In this document: positions 5,651-10,756 of the stretch, in pieces
Position numbering within the stretch: position 1 is the stretch's first letter
Layout: every line of letters begins with the position of its first letter
Source: Candidatus Omnitrophota bacterium
GTDB lineage: Bacteria; Omnitrophota; Gorgyraeia; Gygaellales; Profunditerraquicolaceae
Assembly (NCBI GenBank): GCA_028687525.1
Contig: JAQTZX010000029.1
Location: forward strand, 1 to 10,756
Direction of reading: 5' to 3'
DNA: 10,756 nucleotides
Notes under the pieces: generated by a model
The model's input: only the letters and a program-made list of their open reading frames with translations
What the model was told of the DNA's origin: nothing
The model's database searches: none
Program-made: the position numbers and the translations under genes

Positions 5651-6283
5651 ATGGGGTTATTATCGCTTTTGTTTACCGATCCAAGGTTGTTCATCCTTTT
5701 AGCAGGAGTGCTTCTGTATTCGGTGATCGCGCATGAGGTTTCCCACGGATGGGCGGCTTATCTTTTCGGCGATGACACCGCCCGGAGGTACGGCCGGTTG
5801 ACTTTTAATCCGGCTTCGCACCTTGATCCGGTGGGAACGCTTATGCTTTTTCTTGTGGGTTTCGGATGGGCGCGCCCGGTCCCGGTTGATTATTACAATC
5901 TTAAACATTCCCGTGCCGCCCTGATATGTGTTTCGCTCGCCGGGTGCGCGGCAAATATACTCATCGCCATACTAGCGCTTTTTTTGCTGCACATAGGCGG
6001 TATCGGCAGTCACCCTGTTTTGTCGGTTATGCTGCCGGAAGTCGTGCGGGTCAATATTATTCTGGGAGCTTTTAACCTCATCCCCATTCCTCCTCTGGAC
6101 GGTTCGAAGATACTTATGGGATTTCTGCCTTTGAGGGCGCAGGAGGTTTTGTCCGGACTGGAGCCGTACGGTTTTTTTCTGCTGGCGGCGCTGCTTTTCA
6201 CGGGGCTTCTGGACCCGTTGATAGTTTTCATGCAGAATATAATTATTGCCATGATCGCGGCATTATTCGGTTTTTTAAAATGA
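5651..6283 (+). CDS. Site-2-type M50 membrane metalloprotease
   Basis: This 210-residue polytopic protein belongs to the short, PDZ-less class of M50 (site-2 protease family) peptidases, which cut membrane-embedded substrates. The zinc site is intact: HEVSH at 28-32 in the first membrane helix and the third ligand D150 in NLIPIPPLDG (142-151). Between them is the family stretch YGRLTFNPASHLDPVGTL (47-64). The usual AGPxxN motif reads AGCAAN (97-102), with Cys in place of Pro. Membrane helices are at about 12-33, 62-78, 89-115, 130-144, 170-185 and 190-207. The ATG at 5651 lacks a strong ribosome binding site. It shares an ATGA overlap with the lipoprotein gene. Substrates are unknown. The anti-sigma factor one operon upstream is a possible but unproven one, since this subgroup is widespread regardless of sigma genes. 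Confidence 0.9.
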   Translation: MGLLSLLFTDPRLFILLAGVLLYSVIAHEVSHGWAAYLFGDDTARRYGRLTFNPASHLDPVGTLMLFLVGFGWARPVPVDYYNLKHSRAALICVSLAGCAANILIAILALFLLHIGGIGSHPVLSVMLPEVVRVNIILGAFNLIPIPPLDGSKILMGFLPLRAQEVLSGLEPYGFFLLAALLFTGLLDPLIVFMQNIIIAMIAALFGFLK

Positions 6284-6708
6284 GAAGAAAACTTGCGGGA
6301 ATATCGGTTTTTGTCTGTTGTGCGGCAATCCTTTCAGGCGGGTGTTCTTTCATCGGCCGCTATCATGATATCATGTTTTTGAAGCAGATGGCGGATAACC
6401 AGAAAGAGATTGATAATTATGTGCGAAAGCAGGAGCATGGTTTCGACGTCCTGCGCGGCGATATTGAAAATAACCGGTTGCGGAGGGGAATGGCGAAAGC
6501 GGAGGTTATTTCCCTGTATGGGGATCCTGTTTATTGCGCGGACTCCGGTGATGCCCCCGATTGCCGGCAGTCTTGCCTATACCGTTATCCCACCCGTTTT
6601 TTTTCTTCCGCTCAGGCGTACCTGTATTTTGACCGGGAACAGAGTTTGTGCCGTTGGGAGTTCGATCCTGCCCCGACGCCGGAAATCCCGTCTTCCCCTT
6701 CTAAGTGA
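6280..6708 (+). CDS. Small BamE/SmpA-like lipoprotein
   Basis: This 142-residue predicted lipoprotein has a basic start MRRK, a hydrophobic stretch at 5-18 and lipobox-like SGGC with Cys22. A charged helical part (about 30-65) follows. Next comes RRGMAKAEVISLYGDP (68-83), which matches the start of the SmpA/OmlA (BamE-like) domain, where the family has a G-M-t-k-e-e-V-x-x-l-x-G-x-P pattern. The rest is Cys-containing (Cys86, 95, 99 and one near 127), which could form disulfides in the periplasm. It ends in a Pro/Ser-rich tail. BamE-like domains occur in the BAM complex and in unrelated lipoproteins, so a BAM role is not implied. It overlaps the M50 stop by ATGA and has no ribosome binding site of its own, so translation is probably coupled. 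Confidence 0.78.
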   Translation: MRRKLAGISVFVCCAAILSGGCSFIGRYHDIMFLKQMADNQKEIDNYVRKQEHGFDVLRGDIENNRLRRGMAKAEVISLYGDPVYCADSGDAPDCRQSCLYRYPTRFFSSAQAYLYFDREQSLCRWEFDPAPTPEIPSSPSK

Positions 6709-6790
6709 TGAAAAACCGTGTACGTGCCGTTTTTTTGTTTTTCTACTGTCTAATTTTTTAAAAGAAGGGGAATATAAAGCCCAGCATATT
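6709..6790 (+). other. T-rich gap before the efflux genes
   Basis: This 82-bp gap contains AAAAAC (6711-6716) that can pair weakly with GTTTTT (6729-6734), followed by further T residues. It is a poor terminator at best. TCTAAT at 6749-6754 resembles a -10 box but has no -35 match. AAGGGG at 6765-6770 is 20 bases from the TolC ATG, too far for a normal ribosome binding site. Whether the efflux genes are cotranscribed with the protease pair cannot be decided from the sequence. Confidence 0.4.
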
Positions 6791-8077
6791 ATGAATAAAT
6801 ACGTCTTTATCCTGTTATTGATGATAATAAATTTGCCGGTATCAGCGGTAAAGGCTGAAGAGACGCTGACGTGGGGAGCGTGTCTTGCCGAGGCCGGGAA
6901 AAGTCATCCGGATTTGATTTCCGCGCAGGAAGGCATACGGCAGTCCGAGGAGGCGAAAAAGGTTTCGGCCAGCGGACGGTATCCTCATATAGACAGCAGT
7001 GTGAATATATCCACCGCCCAGACTTCGGGAAAATCATCGTCTGGAACAGTTTCCCGGGCCACGACGCAGTCGCACTCCGCCGGCATAAGCGGGACACAGG
7101 TGTTGTTTGACGGCGCGAAAATATCCAATGAGGTCAAGTCGGCGGCGGAGAATATCATAGCCGCCCGGCAGTCTTTCCGGTTTGTTTCTTCCGATATCCG
7201 CTACCGCCTGCGTTCGGCCTTTGTCGATCTGCTCAAAGGGCAGGAGTTATTACGGCTTACCGGGGAGATCCGGCAGATACGCAGGAGTAATCTGGAATTG
7301 ATCACCCTGCGTTATGAATCCGGGATAGAACATAAAGGCGCGCTTTTGACCGCGGAAGCGAACGTGGCGGAAGCGGATTTTGAGGCCGCCCGGGCTCAAA
7401 GGGCGCTGGAGGTCGCGCAGAGACGGTTGTTGAGAGAAATGGGCAGGCGGCAGTTTTCTGATGTCCGGGTGCAGGGAGATTTTGCGGTCAGCGTTCCCGA
7501 TATGGATAAAAGTGATTTCGAAACGATGGCCGAGACCCATCCTTCATTAGGGAAACTCATCGCCCAGAGGAATGCGGCGCATTTCGGTATCAAATCCGCA
7601 GAAGCCGGTTTTCTCCCTTCTTTTTCAGCCACAGCCGGGGCGGGAAAAACAAATAACCGCTGGCCTCCCGAATATGACCAGTGGAACGCGGGGCTGATTT
7701 TATCCTGGCCGATATTCGAAGGGGGATTGCGGAAAGCCGAAGTTTCTCTCGCGCAGTCGAAATTCAGGCAGCTGCAGTCGGATGAGATGAGCGTTAAAGG
7801 CGGCCTTATCGTGGCCCTTGAAGAGTCCTGGGCGGGATTGCTGGATGCGGTTGAGACGGTGGAAGTGCGGAAAAAATTTCTGTCCGCCTCTGAAGAACGG
7901 GCTAAAATTGCCGAGGAACAGTATTCTCTGGGATTGATAAAATTTGATGATTGGACGATCATTGAAGATAATCTGGTGAGCGCCAAGAAAAATTTCCTGG
8001 AAGCCCGGGCGGAGGCGTTGCAGTCCGAAGCGGGCTGGATCCAGGCGAAAGGAGAAACACTGGAATATGCGCAATAA
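6791..8077 (+). CDS. TolC-family outer-membrane efflux protein
   Basis: This 428-residue protein is the outer-membrane exit duct of a tripartite efflux pump. A signal peptide is present (MNKYVFILLLMIINLPVSAVKA, cleavage after residue 19 or 22). The mature protein begins with LTWGACLAEAGKSHPDL, the classic start of the outer-membrane efflux protein repeat. Two repeats are visible: the first with beta segments (PHIDSSVNIS, then AGISGTQVLFDGAKI) and long helices, the second with PSLGKLIAQRNAAHFGIKSAEAGFLPSFSA and LILSWPIFEGGLRKAEV. Length is normal for TolC relatives. The reading frame stays open far upstream through the lipoprotein gene, but only the 6791 ATG gives a signal peptide. There is no ribosome binding site at normal distance. 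The 3' end overlaps the adaptor gene by 11 bp. Confidence 0.92.
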   Translation: MNKYVFILLLMIINLPVSAVKAEETLTWGACLAEAGKSHPDLISAQEGIRQSEEAKKVSASGRYPHIDSSVNISTAQTSGKSSSGTVSRATTQSHSAGISGTQVLFDGAKISNEVKSAAENIIAARQSFRFVSSDIRYRLRSAFVDLLKGQELLRLTGEIRQIRRSNLELITLRYESGIEHKGALLTAEANVAEADFEAARAQRALEVAQRRLLREMGRRQFSDVRVQGDFAVSVPDMDKSDFETMAETHPSLGKLIAQRNAAHFGIKSAEAGFLPSFSATAGAGKTNNRWPPEYDQWNAGLILSWPIFEGGLRKAEVSLAQSKFRQLQSDEMSVKGGLIVALEESWAGLLDAVETVEVRKKFLSASEERAKIAEEQYSLGLIKFDDWTIIEDNLVSAKKNFLEARAEALQSEAGWIQAKGETLEYAQ

Positions 8078-9011
8078 GATTATAGGTTTACTGCTGTTTT
8101 TGGTTGTCGCGGGAGGCGCGGGGTATTATTTCGGCCCGAGAGAGAAGAAAGCGTCAGGTGAGATGTTTAATGAGATACGCCCGTTTACCGGAACGATCGT
8201 GACGTATATCTCCTGTACCGGTACGGTGTTTCCTAAAAACCGCCTGGAAGTAAAGCCTCCGGTGAACGGCAGGATCGAGAAGATCATGGTTAAAGAAGGG
8301 GATGAAGTCAAGATCGGGCAGGTTCTGGCCTGGATGAGTTCCACGGACAGGGCGGCGTTGATAGACGCGGCCAGGGGGAAGGGGGAAGAGGCATTGAAGC
8401 ATTGGGAAGAGGCGTATAAGCCTATTCCTCTGCCGGCGCCGATAGACGGAGAGGTTATCGTGGGAACTATTCAGCCCGGACAGACCGTTACGACCACGGA
8501 GGCGGTCGTGGTATTGTCGGACCGGCTTATCGTGCGCGCGCAGGTTGATGAAACCGATATCGGAAAGATCAAACTCGATATGAAGGCGGTTATCACCCTT
8601 GACGCCTATACCGATACAAAGATAAAGGCTGTGGTTGAACATATTTATTACGAATCAGAGACGGTTAATAATGTGACTATTTACAAGGTCGATCTGGTTC
8701 CCGCGGAAGTGCCCGCGTTTTTCCGGTCCGGCATGAACGCGACCGTGGATTTTATAGAGCAGGACAAGGAGAATATCCTGGTTATTCCCGCTGAGGCGGT
8801 TTATAAAGACAACGGAGACCGGTATGTTTTGGTATCCCGGGGAACTGGTCAGGAACTGTTGAAGACCCCGGTTACGCTGGGTATAACCGACGATAAGAAT
8901 ATCGAGGTCATTTCAGGCGTTACCGCCGGCGATAAGATAATGCTTAAATCAAAAAAATACAGCCTTCCCAGGAATAATATAGGAAAGAATCCTTTTATGC
9001 CGGGCCGCTAA
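8067..9011 (+). CDS. MacA-like periplasmic adaptor with very short hairpin
   Basis: This 314-residue membrane-fusion protein links the MacB-like permease with the TolC-like duct. One N-terminal anchor is present (about residues 5-21). The first half of the barrel-sandwich domain is RLEVKPPVNGRIEKIMVKEGDEVKIGQVLAWM (59-90). The second half begins APIDGEVIVGTIQPGQTV (124-141). Beta-barrel and membrane-proximal domains follow (VRAQVDETDIGKIKLDMKA, then RSGMNATVDF and VIPAEAVY). Between the two sandwich halves only about 30 residues occur, with one short helix, where E. coli MacA has a long coiled-coil hairpin that touches TolC. AGGAG lies 12 bases before the ATG, inside the tolC-like gene. The adaptor and duct must therefore meet differently, or a second component bridges them. 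Gene order supports the call. Confidence 0.9.
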   Translation: MRNKIIGLLLFLVVAGGAGYYFGPREKKASGEMFNEIRPFTGTIVTYISCTGTVFPKNRLEVKPPVNGRIEKIMVKEGDEVKIGQVLAWMSSTDRAALIDAARGKGEEALKHWEEAYKPIPLPAPIDGEVIVGTIQPGQTVTTTEAVVVLSDRLIVRAQVDETDIGKIKLDMKAVITLDAYTDTKIKAVVEHIYYESETVNNVTIYKVDLVPAEVPAFFRSGMNATVDFIEQDKENILVIPAEAVYKDNGDRYVLVSRGTGQELLKTPVTLGITDDKNIEVISGVTAGDKIMLKSKKYSLPRNNIGKNPFMPGR

Positions 9012-9016
9012 AGAGT

Positions 9017-10756
9017 ATGCTCGAACTGAAAAACGTATCCAAAATCTATCATATGGGCGCGGTTGCGGTAAATGCTTTGCAGGATGTTTCTTTGACCGTT
9101 GCCCCCGGAGAATTCGTGGCGATTATGGGTGCTTCCGGTTCGGGAAAATCCACGCTCATGCATTTGCTGGGGCTGTTGGACAGGCCGGATTCCGGGGAAT
9201 ACTATCTGGGCGGTAAAAAGATACATGAGCTTTCCGACGAAGAAGTATCCGCAGTGCGCAATCGCCTGGTGGGATTTGTTTTTCAGCAATTTCATTTACT
9301 TCCCCGGATGACCGCGTTGGAGAATGCTTCTTTGCCTTTGATCTATGCCGGAAAACGCCATTTAAAAGAGAAAGCCCGTCAGAGGATCATGGAAGTCGGC
9401 CTTGAGGACAGGACCAACCACCGGCCGAACGAGCTTTCCGGCGGGCAGCAGCAGCGCGTGGCCATCGCGCGCTCCCTGGTCAATGATCCGCTTATCCTTA
9501 TGGCCGATGAACCTACCGGTAACCTCGATTCCAAAAGCAAGGAAGAAATAATCGCCATCCTGAAAGACTTGAACAATACGGGCAAGACTATAATCATGGT
9601 TACCCATGAAAAAGAAGTTGCGGCGCACGCCCGGAGGGTTATCACTATGCGTGACGGCAGGATCATTTCCGATGAGAAGGGGGATGTTCCGGGAAATCCT
9701 TCGGAGGAAAACCGGGCGGATAAGATAGTGGAGGTGGTTTTGTCCAGATCCGAACGCATGGCGCGGGAAACCAAGTTTTTTGATTATTTGCGCCAGGCCG
9801 CCGGGGCGATGGTGTCGCATAAAATGCGGTCTTTTTTATCCATTCTGGGTATATTGATCGGGGTGGCCGCAGTCATCGCCATGCTGGCGTTGGGACAGGG
9901 CGCCAAGGTTTCCATCGAGCAGCAGCTGGCTTCTTTAGGTTCCAATCTCCTGGTGGTCAGGCCCGGTTCATCAAGGCTGCATGGAGTATCGATGCAGTCC
10001 GGCACGGTGACGCGTTTTACCCTGCAGGATGCCGCCGCTATCGCGAAATTGACCGGCAGCGTGAAAAGGGTGGCTCCTTCGGTAACGGGCAGGGCGCAGA
10101 TGGTTTATGGGAATCAAAACTGGAATACCCAGGTAGAGGGTACGGACGTGGATTACGCCGAAATGCGCGCTTCGCAGCCGGTAGTGGGACGGTTCTTCAG
10201 CGAAGAAGAAGTTAAAAACCGGGCCAAGGTTGTTTTGTTGGGAGCGACGGTAGTGAAAAATCTTTTCGGGGACGCCAATCCGATCGGCGAGACCATAAAG
10301 TTGAATTTGGTCAATTTCAGGGTGATCGGTATATTGCCTGTAAAAGGGGCGGATACTTTTCATGACCGGGATGATACGGCGGTCATTCCCATTACCACCG
10401 CTATGTTCAGGGTCTTTGGGAAAGAATACGTCGATTCCATAAATGTGGAAGCCGGCAGTCCGGAGTTGGTCGAGACGGCGCAGCAGGAAGTATATGCGCT
10501 TATCGTAAAACAACACCGTTTGGCCAATACCAGGGACGGGGAAGAATCGTTCCGGATCCGCAATATGTCCGATATAAAAAGCACGCTGGAGTCGACTACC
10601 CGGACCATGTCTCTGTTGTTGGGCGCGATCGCGGCTATTTCTCTTTTAGTCGGGGGTATAGGCATTATGAATATCATGCTGGTATCGGTATCCGAGCGCA
10701 CCCGGGAGATCGGTTTGCGCAAAGCCATCGGCGCGAATAATAAGGATATCATGGTG
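9017..10756 (+). CDS. macB: MacB-like ABC transporter, ATPase-permease fusion, 3'-truncated by window edge
   Basis: An open frame of 580 codons runs from ATG 9017 to the last base with no stop. The N-terminal ABC domain has Walker A GASGSGKST (38-46), signature LSGGQQQRV (from 140), Walker B LILMADEPTGNLD with D164/E165, and H-switch His197. A linker leads to HKMRSFLSILGILIGVAAVIAMLALGQGA (268-296), the first membrane helix. A large periplasmic domain follows (about 297-530, containing LGSNLLVVRPGS and ANPIGETIKL), and the second membrane helix starts after M531 (LLLGAIAAISLLVGGIGIMNIML), followed by the SERTREIGLRKAIGA coupling region. This is the MacB mechanotransmission design, which uses ATP to drive periplasmic substrate out through TolC. 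MacB is usually near 650 residues, so about 70 are missing, with the last two helices. It starts 5 bp after the adaptor stop with only a weak AAAGAG site. Confidence 0.95.
   Translation, partial: MLELKNVSKIYHMGAVAVNALQDVSLTVAPGEFVAIMGASGSGKSTLMHLLGLLDRPDSGEYYLGGKKIHELSDEEVSAVRNRLVGFVFQQFHLLPRMTALENASLPLIYAGKRHLKEKARQRIMEVGLEDRTNHRPNELSGGQQQRVAIARSLVNDPLILMADEPTGNLDSKSKEEIIAILKDLNNTGKTIIMVTHEKEVAAHARRVITMRDGRIISDEKGDVPGNPSEENRADKIVEVVLSRSERMARETKFFDYLRQAAGAMVSHKMRSFLSILGILIGVAAVIAMLALGQGAKVSIEQQLASLGSNLLVVRPGSSRLHGVSMQSGTVTRFTLQDAAAIAKLTGSVKRVAPSVTGRAQMVYGNQNWNTQVEGTDVDYAEMRASQPVVGRFFSEEEVKNRAKVVLLGATVVKNLFGDANPIGETIKLNLVNFRVIGILPVKGADTFHDRDDTAVIPITTAMFRVFGKEYVDSINVEAGSPELVETAQQEVYALIVKQHRLANTRDGEESFRIRNMSDIKSTLESTTRTMSLLLGAIAAISLLVGGIGIMNIMLVSVSERTREIGLRKAIGANNKDIMV

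Noticed and set aside
5455..5736. 93-codon + strand open frame across the terminator and promoter region
   Set aside because: It starts inside the terminator loop, runs over both promoter candidates and into the M50 gene, and its translation resembles no protein family.
6410..6790. In-frame upstream extension of the TolC-like frame to 6410 (555-codon frame)
   Set aside because: It overlaps the lipoprotein gene in another frame, its translation has no family likeness, and the signal peptide begins only at 6791.
7396..7986. Long minus-strand open frame inside the TolC-like gene, and similar minus-strand frames over the sigma, adaptor and macB genes
   Set aside because: Each lies wholly opposite a gene with clear family motifs, has no recognisable domain, and is expected from the codon composition of the + strand genes.
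1..10756. tRNA, CRISPR, insertion sequence, prophage, toxin-antitoxin or defence genes
   Set aside because: I saw no cloverleaf, regular repeat-spacer array, transposase or integrase motif, or small paired genes on either strand. A search with tRNAscan and profile tools would settle short or degenerate cases.

Overview
The window is about 10.8 kb of chromosome from a Gram-negative-type (two-membrane) bacterium. Signs of an outer membrane are a TolC-like outer-membrane factor, a BamE-like lipoprotein, an AsmA-like anchored protein and a Spy/CpxP-like periplasmic protein. No rRNA, tRNA or other marker gene is present. From gene style (a Uup-like ABC-F protein, an ECF/zinc-finger anti-sigma/Spy triad, a MacAB adaptor with a very short hairpin), base composition near 50% by eye, and GC-rich CCTGCC/GGCAGG dyads, I would guess an uncultured lineage such as Omnitrophota or a deltaproteobacterial relative. 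That is a guess only. All convincing genes lie on the + strand. I see no tRNA, CRISPR array, insertion sequence or phage gene.

Layout. (1) 2-1660: 3' part of a Uup-type ABC-F ATPase, followed by a perfect stem-loop terminator (1756-1782). (2) 1842-3008: AsmA-like membrane-anchored protein, followed by a weaker terminator. (3) 3220-5405: a probable four-gene envelope-stress operon. It holds a secreted DUF6515-like protein, an ECF sigma factor, an overlapping zinc-finger (ZAS-type) transmembrane anti-sigma factor, and a periplasmic LTxxQ-motif protein of the Spy/CpxP/CnrX fold. It is preceded by an ECF-type promoter candidate (GAAACTT-N16-GTCTAA) whose predicted start coincides with a 9-bp stem-loop, and it ends in a strong terminator (5442-5473). 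(4) 5651-6708: a site-2-type M50 membrane protease and a small BamE-like lipoprotein, joined by an ATGA overlap. Upstream are two promoter candidates, one of them straddled by a perfect 7-bp inverted repeat that looks like an operator. (5) 6791 to the window end: a tripartite efflux set (TolC-like, MacA-like adaptor, MacB-like ABC permease). The genes are overlapping or 5 bp apart. macB runs open off the window after 580 codons.

How the parts work together. Group 3 reads as a sense-and-respond module. The periplasmic Spy-like protein and the anti-sigma factor would hold the ECF sigma inactive until envelope or metal stress, and the sigma may turn on its own operon. Group 5 would export a substrate across the outer membrane using ATP hydrolysed by MacB. 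Whether the M50 protease next to the anti-sigma factor cleaves it is an open hypothesis. The most notable observations are the ECF-like promoter with its 5' hairpin, the operator-like dyad before the protease gene, and the near-absent alpha-hairpin of the MacA-like adaptor. I did not find a clearly unprecedented system.
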